NCBI GenBank assembly: GCA_002311915.1
Contig: DCAF01000020.1
Location: forward strand, 1 to 5,282
Source of the DNA: Sulfurovum sp. UBA1140
GTDB taxonomy: Bacteria; Campylobacterota; Campylobacteria; Campylobacterales; Sulfurovaceae
DNA length: 5,282 nt
Reading direction: 5' to 3'
In this document: positions 1-5,248 of the stretch, piece by piece
How the letters are laid out: each line of letters begins with the position of its first letter
How positions within the stretch are numbered: position 1 is the first letter of the stretch
Made by a program: the position numbers and the translations under genes
Notes under the pieces: generated by a model
What the model was told of the DNA's origin: nothing
The model's database searches: none
Seen by the model: the letters and a program-made list of their open reading frames with translations, nothing else

Positions 1-59
1 GTTTTACGCTACAGTTTGATAATCGCAATAATATTGAGTTACATTTATTAAAAAAATAA
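1..59 (+). CDS. Possible 3' end of an upstream gene (partial)
   Basis: Reading from base 3, the frame is open to a TAA at 57-59 and gives FTLQFDNRNNIELHLLKK. This is a mixed polar and hydrophobic tail with ordinary AT-rich codon choice. A competing frame from base 1 gives a shorter, very hydrophobic tail ending at 49-51, which could be the end of a membrane protein. I prefer the first because its composition is more typical of a real C-terminus and its stop falls inside the A/T hairpin at 55-78. With only 18 residues visible, no family can be assigned, and this stretch may instead be non-coding. Confidence 0.3.
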   Translation, partial: FTLQFDNRNNIELHLLKK

Positions 60-78
60 TTATTTATTAATAATTATT
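55..78. repeat. A/T-only inverted repeat (hairpin)
   Basis: The ten-base palindrome AATAATTATT occurs twice, at 55-64 and 69-78, separated by TATT. Each copy is its own reverse complement, so the pair is both a direct and an inverted repeat and could fold into a 10-bp stem with a 4-base loop. It has no G or C and no following T-run, so it would be a weak terminator. It may instead act as AT-rich upstream DNA for the promoter at 110-118, or simply reflect base composition. Confidence 0.35.
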
Positions 79-109
79 ATCCATTTTAAGTAGAGTCTAA
101 AATATTAGG

Positions 110-118
110 TGTTAAAAT
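110..118 (+). promoter_or_regulatory. Extended -10 promoter of the hendecad-repeat gene
   Basis: TGTTAAAAT at 110-118 fits an extended -10 (TG, one base, then TAAAAT, five of six matches to TATAAT). No convincing -35 is visible, only AT-rich DNA upstream. Transcription would start near base 125, leaving a leader of about 20 bases before the ATG at 146. A second TAAAAT at 98-103 lacks the TG and is less likely. Confidence 0.45.
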
Positions 119-145
119 TTCTCTATTAAGAATAAAAGGATTCAA

Positions 146-1156
146 ATGAAAAAAATCGTAATTATGAGTGCCGTTACCGCAGCAATGATCTCAACAGTAT
201 CAGCAGACTTTAGTTTTGGGGATATGTTTAAAGATATGAAAGATGCAGCAACAAGCATGAGTAAAGATGCTAAAGATAGTGTTACAGCAATGAAAGATGG
301 AGCCGTTGAGACCTCTAAAAGTGCAGAGAGAACTGTAACCAATGTAAGTGCTGATGCTAAAGACAGTACTGTTAAAGTCTCGGATGATCTTAAGACTGTT
401 GAAGTAGCAACAAGTAAAGATATGAGAGACACCACGGTAGAGTTAGCAGAAGACACCAAAGACTCTATTACCAATACTACCAATGATCTTAAAGACAGTA
501 CTACTATTGCTTCTAAAGATATGAAAGATTCTACAATTACTATCTCTAATGATATGAGTGATACAACTAAAACTATTTCTACAGATTCAAAAGAGTCGGT
601 TAAAACAGTTTCAAACGATACCCGAGATTCTGTAACAACGGTTTCTAATGACCTTAATAGCAGTGTTAAAACAGTCTCAAATGATACAAGAGACTCTGTT
701 AAAACAGTTTCTGATGATACAACAAGTTCGGTTAAAACAGTTTCTAATGATACAAGAGACTCGGTTAAAGAGGTATCTAATGACACAACAGATTCTGTAA
801 AAACAGTTTCAAATGACACAAGAGACTCAGTTAAAACAGTTTCTAATGATCTTAACAGTAGTGCTAAAACCATTTCAAATGACACAAGAGATTCAGTTAA
901 AACAGTATCTAATGACACAAGAGACTCGGTTAAAGAGGTATCTAATGATTTAGATGATGCAACAAAAACAGTTTCTAATGATACAAGAGACTCTGTTGAT
1001 TCAGTTTCAGACAATGCCAATGATTCAACAAAAACCATTTCAAATGACACAAGAGACTCTGTAAAAGAGGTATCTAACGATACAACAGATGCGACTAAAA
1101 CCATTTCAAATGATGCTAACGACGCAACCAAAGAAGTTAGTACAGATAAGAAATAA
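146..1156 (+). CDS. Exported hendecad (11-residue) repeat protein, function unknown
   Basis: The 336-residue product begins with a Sec-type signal peptide (KK, then a hydrophobic core), probably cleaved after A20 in TVSA|DF. From residue 21 to the C-terminus it is one uninterrupted series of 11-residue units: 28 full units and a final partial one of 8 residues, with no register slip. The consensus is KTVSNDTRDSV. Apolar or Thr positions are spaced 3-4-4, the hendecad pattern of an extended amphipathic alpha helix or right-handed coiled coil. The mature part has no Cys, Trp, Tyr, Pro, His or Gln, and its only aromatics are F22, F24 and F28. Similar 11-mers occur in group 3 LEA proteins, synuclein and perilipins, so a role in membrane coating, stress protection or spacing in the periplasm is possible but is inference. 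The start is supported by AAAAGGA at 134-140, five bases before the ATG. It is probably a single-gene transcript, with a stem-loop downstream. Confidence 0.9.
   Translation: MKKIVIMSAVTAAMISTVSADFSFGDMFKDMKDAATSMSKDAKDSVTAMKDGAVETSKSAERTVTNVSADAKDSTVKVSDDLKTVEVATSKDMRDTTVELAEDTKDSITNTTNDLKDSTTIASKDMKDSTITISNDMSDTTKTISTDSKESVKTVSNDTRDSVTTVSNDLNSSVKTVSNDTRDSVKTVSDDTTSSVKTVSNDTRDSVKEVSNDTTDSVKTVSNDTRDSVKTVSNDLNSSAKTISNDTRDSVKTVSNDTRDSVKEVSNDLDDATKTVSNDTRDSVDSVSDNANDSTKTISNDTRDSVKEVSNDTTDATKTISNDANDATKEVSTDKK
206..1153 (+). repeat. 33-bp tandem coding repeats, with a 66-bp higher-order unit
   Basis: The region coding for residues 21-336 has a strict 33-bp period. The first twelve units or so are diverged and richer in Ala and Met. 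From about base 602 to 1063 the peptide NDTRDSV recurs eight times, at residue spacings of 22, 22, 22, 22, 11, 22 and 22. A constant unit therefore alternates with a variable one, giving a 66-bp super-repeat with one phase change near residue 252. The copies are diverged at synonymous sites rather than identical in DNA. Confidence 0.9.
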
Positions 1157-1174
1157 TTTCTACCTTTCCTCCTC

Positions 1175-1204
1175 TAAAGCTACCAGTTACTTTTGGTAGC
1201 TTTA
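1175..1204 (+). terminator. Stem-loop terminator after the hendecad-repeat gene
   Basis: TAAAGCTACCA (1175-1185) pairs perfectly with TGGTAGCTTTA (1194-1204), giving an 11-bp stem with an 8-base loop. It lies 18 bases after the stop codon. The following T-tract is short and broken (TTTAATTT overlapping and after the stem), so termination may be partial, but nothing else in the gap would serve. Confidence 0.75.
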
Positions 1205-1257
1205 ATTTACAAAATAATAAAAATTAATAATCTAAAATCACTTTGCTCATAAAAAAA

Positions 1258-1266
1258 TGTTATTAT
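1258..1266 (+). promoter_or_regulatory. Extended -10 promoter of the 680-residue protein gene
   Basis: TGTTATTAT at 1258-1266 is TG, one base, then TATTAT (five of six matches to TATAAT). It would start transcription near base 1272, giving a leader of about 25 bases that includes the ribosome binding site TAAGGA (1285-1290). No -35 consensus is seen. Confidence 0.5.
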
Positions 1267-1296
1267 GATTGTAATAATTATTTTTAAGGAATTCCA

Positions 1297-3339
1297 ATGA
1301 GATTAAAAATGTATCTATTACTTCTGAGTGTTATAGTTTTTTTCACTCCATCTTCTGTTTTAGCAGAGACATCCAAAAACCTAGCGGTGTTTTATGAGTT
1401 AGAGGGTGATGTTACAGAGAAATACAACAACATGGTAGAGACTTCATTTGAGACGATAGGATTTAATTTAACGGATCCCCATAAAAGAGTAAATGACCAA
1501 TATAAAGCAAAGTATGGTTCAACGGTGCTTGATGTGCTTAGTTTTATGTCGATTGTCAATGATGAAAAATTAATGCCTTTGCTCAATATTGACCCACGAA
1601 TTGCAGGTTTTGCTCCTTTTAATATGTTAATTCATAAAAGTTTAGATGAGAAGACAACCCATATAGGACACCTTCTGCCTGAAGTGATGTTGGATATTAT
1701 TGGGATTGAAGATAAAAAACTACGAAAAGATTTTATCGCCTCTTTTGAACCACTCGATGCAATGATTGAAAAAGAGATGGGTGGTAAAAAATCGTATATG
1801 CCATACACAAAATTAACCAGTGACAGTATGTTGAATTTTGAATTTGAGTTTGAAAGACCAGAAGATATTGATGACTTTATAGAGGAGTTTCAAAATACAT
1901 TTGAGATGAGTTTTATTAACAAAGATTATCTTATTGCAGGTTTTCATAACTTTATGGAGACTACCGATGATGCAGAAGAGGTACTTAAAGGGTATGACCT
2001 TTTTTGGACATATTCATTGTGCCATTTAGAATACTCTTACAACATGTTCGATAACAAAGGTGGATACCCAGAAGCAGGTCTGTTTGCCCCATGTAGTATG
2101 TATGTTTATGTACGAAAAGATAGCAACAAAATGGTGATTGGTATGCCAAGATTGGTTAATTGGTCAGATACGTTGGGCATTACGGATGAGAAACGATTGG
2201 GATTGGTGCATAAACTTGATAAAGAGATACCTGAAATCTTAACTGCTTTAGGAATGAAAGCTGTGACCAATGTTAATCCTTTGGTTGAGACCCCACAACC
2301 TTATGTGGCTAAAGTAGAAGCAGCAAAAGAGGTTAAAGTTACTACTGCACCTGTAGAGTCTAAAAAAGAGGAAGAGATTATTGTACCTGATAGTAGAAAT
2401 ATAATGGTGAGTATTCCCACACCATCCAAAGTTCCTACTGTTATTAAAGTAGAAACAGTGAATAATAACTCTTATGATATAAATAACCGTAGTATTAAGT
2501 TTTCAAAAAGGGTTCCACCTAACTATACAGGACCTAAATTTGGTAAAAAGTTTGAAGCTCCTAAAGTAGATAACACTGCTAAAGTGGGTGAAGTTAATGC
2601 AGGTCGTATTGCAACCTATTTAAGAGGTGAATTGATGACACAAGAAGAGGTAGAAAAAACACTAAAAAGTGCAGGGTTCTCGATTATTACCTCGACAGTT
2701 TTGGATAAAAAAGGAAAACTTGTTTCGGTTGTATTTACCAATAAAGCACTAACTACGATGGCAAGTAAAGCCAACCGCGGGTTTGCTTCAACTCTACGGG
2801 TACTGATTAATAAAAAAGAGAAAGAGATTAGTATTGTTAATCCACTCTATATGCTTAAAGCGTTTTTGCAGACAGATTTTGATGAGGCAGGAGCCAAAGA
2901 GCTTTTAACCACATTAACCTCTAGTTTTAAAGGGCTTAAAGATTCTGAAGATATGTTAAAGTATCAGTTGCTTCCAACGTATCAGTTTATGAGTGGTCTG
3001 CCACATTATGAAGATATGGAGATGATAGGACAAGGAAGTGATTTAATTGAAAAGCTTCAAAACAATAAAAGGGTTCTCTTTATACATAAACTGGACAACG
3101 GTTCAACGCTTATTGGTGTAAAATTGGCAAAACGAACCAACAAGTTTACCAAAAGAATCGGTACAAACAATTCAGCAATGTTGCCGTATCCTGTACTTAT
3201 CGAAAATGGTAAAGCGTGGATGTTGGAGCCAAAATATTATATCTCGATTATGTATCCAAAGTTAACAATGACACAGTTTATGACCATTGCAACCACACCA
3301 GGTGCCATGATAAAAGATTGTACGAAGGTTTTTAGGTAA
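1297..3339 (+). CDS. Exported protein with four DUF302-like modules, function unknown
   Basis: The 680-residue product starts with a signal peptide (hydrophobic residues 6-17, probable cleavage SVLA|ETS after A23). TAAGGA six bases before the ATG fixes the start. The mature protein appears to be two pairs of related modules. Modules A (about 26-165) and B (about 175-320) share GFAPFNM/LFAPCSM, then IG..P, then a GI-D-K-L segment (IGIEDKKL, LGITDEKR). A linker at about 321-430, rich in Pro, Lys and Val, leads to modules C (about 436-560) and D (about 575-680). These repeat the same strand pattern, as in RGFASTLRVLI...ISIVNPLYMLKAF and MLPYPVLI...MLEPKYYISIMYP. The pattern of a short helix, 'GF', then paired strands around 'P-hydrophobic' resembles the DUF302 fold; this is recognition by eye, not a search result. 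Only three Cys are present in the mature protein (C242, C266, C675). It is likely periplasmic or peripheral to the envelope, and no catalytic motif was recognised. Confidence 0.85.
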   Translation: MRLKMYLLLLSVIVFFTPSSVLAETSKNLAVFYELEGDVTEKYNNMVETSFETIGFNLTDPHKRVNDQYKAKYGSTVLDVLSFMSIVNDEKLMPLLNIDPRIAGFAPFNMLIHKSLDEKTTHIGHLLPEVMLDIIGIEDKKLRKDFIASFEPLDAMIEKEMGGKKSYMPYTKLTSDSMLNFEFEFERPEDIDDFIEEFQNTFEMSFINKDYLIAGFHNFMETTDDAEEVLKGYDLFWTYSLCHLEYSYNMFDNKGGYPEAGLFAPCSMYVYVRKDSNKMVIGMPRLVNWSDTLGITDEKRLGLVHKLDKEIPEILTALGMKAVTNVNPLVETPQPYVAKVEAAKEVKVTTAPVESKKEEEIIVPDSRNIMVSIPTPSKVPTVIKVETVNNNSYDINNRSIKFSKRVPPNYTGPKFGKKFEAPKVDNTAKVGEVNAGRIATYLRGELMTQEEVEKTLKSAGFSIITSTVLDKKGKLVSVVFTNKALTTMASKANRGFASTLRVLINKKEKEISIVNPLYMLKAFLQTDFDEAGAKELLTTLTSSFKGLKDSEDMLKYQLLPTYQFMSGLPHYEDMEMIGQGSDLIEKLQNNKRVLFIHKLDNGSTLIGVKLAKRTNKFTKRIGTNNSAMLPYPVLIENGKAWMLEPKYYISIMYPKLTMTQFMTIATTPGAMIKDCTKVFR

Positions 3340-3379
3340 GATACGGAGGTGCAGACCTTTTAAGTAAGATCTGACTTTA

Positions 3380-3406
3380 AAAGAGAAAAAATTATTTTTT
3401 CTCTTT
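3380..3406. terminator. Bidirectional terminator shared by convergent genes
   Basis: AAAGAGAAAAAA (3380-3391) pairs perfectly with TTTTTTCTCTTT (3395-3406), a 12-bp stem closed by the three-base loop TTA. The stem lies 40 bases past the plus-strand stop. It also encodes the last four residues (KEKK) of the minus-strand gene, and the loop is exactly that gene's TAA stop. On the plus strand a T-run follows (CTTTTTTC, 3409-3416). A weaker imperfect hairpin (about 3352-3373) lies upstream. Confidence 0.75.
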
Positions 3407-3628
3407 AACTTTTTTCATTAAGTCAAGTTTCATCTCAAACAGAAGAGCCTCTTTTTGATAAAGTTTGACCTTCTCTTGGGCAATCTCGGCTCCAAGGTTT
3501 GCCAACTGTAGCTCCATCTCTTGAATGGTTACTTTTTTATCTGATTTTTCCTCTTGAGCTTGAAGGGCTGTGCTTGATGTTAGTGCTAAGATAACTCCTA
3601 CTACACCTATTTTTAGGGTTGTTTTCAT
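3392..3628 (-). CDS. Small exported helical (coiled-coil) protein
   Basis: The 78-residue product has a clear signal peptide (K2, K6, hydrophobic 7-16, probable cleavage ALQA|QEE after A24). The mature part of about 54 residues is a single charged helix: from about V33 to the end, Leu, Ile, Met and Val recur at 3-4 residue spacing among Glu and Lys, without Pro, and the tail is Lys-rich. It has no Cys and no enzyme motif. A small periplasmic oligomerising or adaptor helix is plausible, but I do not recognise a family. AAAGGA at 3634-3639 supports the start. The gene follows the 76-residue gene by 19 bases on the same strand and is probably co-transcribed with it. Its stop lies in the loop of the terminator. 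Confidence 0.8.
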   Translation of the reverse strand: MKTTLKIGVVGVILALTSSTALQAQEEKSDKKVTIQEMELQLANLGAEIAQEKVKLYQKEALLFEMKLDLMKKVKEKK

Positions 3629-3647
3629 TCATTTCCTTTGTTTAATA

Positions 3648-3878
3648 TTAAATTTTTTCTTTGGCTTGTTGCAGTGCTTTAATAACTTGCTCAATATTGG
3701 CTTTTGGAATATGTACTTTCCATTCAGGCTCTGTAGCATCTGCTTTAAGACTAATACCAATACTTGCAACACTTTCGCTATTGGCTCCATATGGTTGTGC
3801 AATGGTACTAATAGAGATAGATCCATTTTTAGTACCTGATAAGATGATTTTATCTATTTCGTTTACTGTTCCACTCAT
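3648..3878 (-). CDS. Small cytoplasmic protein of unknown function, possible beta-beta-beta-beta-alpha fold
   Basis: The 76-residue product lacks a signal peptide and Cys. Predicted by eye, it has strands at about 8-14 (IDKIILS), 19-27 (GSISISTIA), 38-46 (ASIGISLKA) and 52-57 (EWKVHIP), followed by an amphipathic helix (60-75, ANIEQVIKALQQAKEK). One Trp (W53) sits at the start of the last strand. This arrangement recalls a single PUR-alpha or PC4-like nucleic-acid-binding unit, in which a strand ending in IP leads into a helix, but similarity at this length is weak evidence. The start is set by AAAGGA (3885-3890), six bases upstream. It is first in a two-gene unit with the small exported helical protein and has its own promoter at 3912-3920. 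Read-through from the propeller gene is also possible, because no terminator separates them. Confidence 0.8.
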   Translation of the reverse strand: MSGTVNEIDKIILSGTKNGSISISTIAQPYGANSESVASIGISLKADATEPEWKVHIPKANIEQVIKALQQAKEKI

Positions 3879-3911
3879 TATAAATCCTTTTGTTCTTTTT
3901 ATTAGAAATAG

Positions 3912-3920
3912 AGTATATCA
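3912..3920 (-). promoter_or_regulatory. Extended -10 promoter of the two-gene minus-strand unit
   Basis: On the minus strand, TGATATACT (3920 to 3912) is TG, one base, then TATACT (five of six matches to TATAAT). Transcription would begin near 3905, about 27 bases before the ATG of the 76-residue gene. No -35 is evident. The rest of the 73-base gap (3879-3951) is A/T-rich and shows no hairpin that would end the upstream propeller transcript. Confidence 0.45.
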
Positions 3921-3951
3921 TCATTTAAATATAATATCTTTTAATCTAAAG

Positions 3952-5157
3952 TTATTTTAATTTTATTATATAAAAATTCTTGCTACGGTTATAACTGTCG
4001 CTCTCTCCTACGATTACAATGGCTCCATCGCTAGTACGCGTAATGGCATGGGCGATGTCTTTATCTTTATCTCCATAAAGGTTTGACCAGATAAGTGACC
4101 CTTTACTATCAAGGGCAATGACATAGGTATCAAAGTCTCCTTTACCCATGGAGTTGGTGGTACCTGCTATCATAAATCCTCCACCTTTGGTCATGGTAAT
4201 GGCGTTGCCTTCGTCATAATATTGATAGCCATAAATTTTGTGCCAGATAAGTTTTCCATCTTTATTGAAGTACATCACCGATAAATCCGTCTGCTCTGAA
4301 CCAAATGAACGGGTAGCCCCTGTTGCGACAACACCACCATCAGGGGTAGGGGCTACTGCATTAAGCACATCATGATGCTCTTCACCCAAAGTTCTTGCCC
4401 ATATTTTATTTCCATTTTGGTCAAGTTTTAATAAGAAAAAGTCAGAATCCCCTACCCGTTGAACTTCACGAGAACCAACCATCATAAAATTGCCATCGGC
4501 TGTTCGTGTAAGGGCTTTTGCCTCTTCGGCTCGTTTACCACCAATATGTTTTTCAGAGATTATTTTCCCATCTTTGTTTAGGCGTACCACATATATATCT
4601 TTGTACCCTTTTCTTGAAAATGATTCGCTATCCCCTACAATTAACGCTCCACCATCATCTGTTCCTGCGATACCTCCTGCAAACTCATCACGCTTACCAC
4701 CAAAAGAACGTTCCCACATGAGTTGACCATCTAAAGATATTTTTGCCACATAGAGGTCTCGGTCACTGTTCTCATTAAAGGATTTTCCTGAACCTAAAAT
4801 AAACAAGTTTCCATCTTTAGCACGGGTAATTGAGACCCCTTTATCTTCTTTTTTACCACCCAGCATTTTTCTCCATTGGGTTTCACCTTTGGCATTAACA
4901 CGTGTAATACAAATATCGTTACGCTCGGCACCATAAGATTTACACTCTCCGACAATCGCCACATCACCATCTTCGAGCATCACCACACCCCGTGCGATGT
5001 CATCATCTTCTCCACCATAGACTTTTTGCCAACTGGTTTCAAAAATTTCCTTGGTCTCTTTTTTGATTTTTTGAGCTTCTGCTTTGGGTACTTCAGCATG
5101 AAGATAGGCAGAGAGCAATGTCGAGATGAGTATTATCTTTGTACAGATTTTTATCAT
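3952..5157 (-). CDS. Exported seven-bladed beta-propeller protein
   Basis: The 401-residue product has a signal peptide (hydrophobic 8-19, probable cleavage LHA|EV after A21), then a short charged, probably helical segment (24-38). Seven repeats of 48-53 residues follow, at about 40-91, 92-144, 145-197, 198-249, 250-301, 302-353 and 354-401. Each has the pattern W-x-x-x-(Y/F/L)-G-G, D-(D/E)-x-A-x-(A/G)-(I/V), D-G-(G/N)-x-x-(I/V)-x-G, S-x-(S/G), D-x-(Y/F)-V, and ends in K-D-G or similar. Such repeats, related to bacterial propellers of the 'DGG-ivaG-t-S-g' type, fold into a seven-bladed ring. The family usually acts as an extracytoplasmic scaffold or binding surface, and no enzyme residues are seen. 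The first W strand (W43-G49) is likely to close the last blade. Repeat 4 lacks the Trp (S201 in its place). C72 and C83 lie in the same blade and could pair. AAGGA at 5165-5169 sets the start. Confidence 0.88.
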   Translation of the reverse strand: MIKICTKIILISTLLSAYLHAEVPKAEAQKIKKETKEIFETSWQKVYGGEDDDIARGVVMLEDGDVAIVGECKSYGAERNDICITRVNAKGETQWRKMLGGKKEDKGVSITRAKDGNLFILGSGKSFNENSDRDLYVAKISLDGQLMWERSFGGKRDEFAGGIAGTDDGGALIVGDSESFSRKGYKDIYVVRLNKDGKIISEKHIGGKRAEEAKALTRTADGNFMMVGSREVQRVGDSDFFLLKLDQNGNKIWARTLGEEHHDVLNAVAPTPDGGVVATGATRSFGSEQTDLSVMYFNKDGKLIWHKIYGYQYYDEGNAITMTKGGGFMIAGTTNSMGKGDFDTYVIALDSKGSLIWSNLYGDKDKDIAHAITRTSDGAIVIVGESDSYNRSKNFYIIKLK

Positions 5158-5181
5158 TCTATGTTCCTTCTTTTTTTCTTA

Positions 5182-5210
5182 ATTATACCCATAAATGATT
5201 TATTTTTCAG
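5182..5210 (-). promoter_or_regulatory. Sigma-70 promoter of the propeller gene
   Basis: The minus strand carries a perfect TATAAT (5187 to 5182). Seventeen bases further upstream is CTGAAA (5210 to 5205), four of six matches to TTGACA. Transcription would start near 5175, leaving a leader of about 18 bases that contains the AAGGA site. It is the only promoter in the window with a recognisable -35 and the only one without the TG extension. Confidence 0.55.
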
Positions 5211-5239
5211 ATGATTTAGCATTTTTTTCTATAAATATT

Positions 5240-5248
5240 TGTTATAAT
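5240..5248 (+). promoter_or_regulatory. Extended -10 promoter for a gene beyond the right edge
   Basis: TGTTATAAT at 5240-5248 is a perfect extended -10 (TG, one base, TATAAT) on the plus strand, divergent from the propeller gene. The window ends in AAAAAAGG (5275-5282), which looks like the start of a Shine-Dalgarno sequence. A plus-strand gene therefore probably begins within about ten bases after the end. Its product cannot be known from here. Confidence 0.5.

Noticed and set aside
142..1131. A 329-codon open frame on the minus strand, opposite the hendecad-repeat gene
   Set aside because: It is long only because the 33-bp repeat keeps the antisense frame free of stops throughout. It has the same 11-residue periodicity in mirror form, no clear ribosome binding site and no signal peptide, while the plus strand has a ribosome binding site, signal peptide and terminator.
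206..1153. CRISPR-like or intergenic repeat array
   Set aside because: The repeat has a fixed 33-base period without separate spacers, lies fully in one reading frame and varies mostly at synonymous positions, so it is a protein repeat.
1392..1586. A 64-codon minus-strand frame inside the 680-residue protein gene
   Set aside because: It lies within a well-supported plus-strand gene and shows no ribosome binding site or recognisable protein feature.
3346..3373. Additional short hairpins (AGGT/ACCT, and CAGA-CTT/AAG-TCTG) after the plus-strand stop
   Set aside because: Stems are only 4-7 bp, one with a mismatch. The perfect 12-bp hairpin at 3380-3406 is the much better terminator.
3629..3826. 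A 65-codon minus-strand frame overlapping the 76-residue gene
   Set aside because: It lies in another frame of the same stretch, has no Shine-Dalgarno at its start and a Lys/Asn-rich, incoherent tail. The 76-residue frame has AAAGGA at the right distance.
4876..5214. Plus-strand open frames opposite the propeller and small minus-strand genes (including 3570-3839, 3661-3960, 4490-4726)
   Set aside because: They are antisense shadows. The translations are rich in Cys, Phe, His and Leu without domain structure, and the minus-strand proteins have clear repeats, signal peptides and ribosome binding sites.
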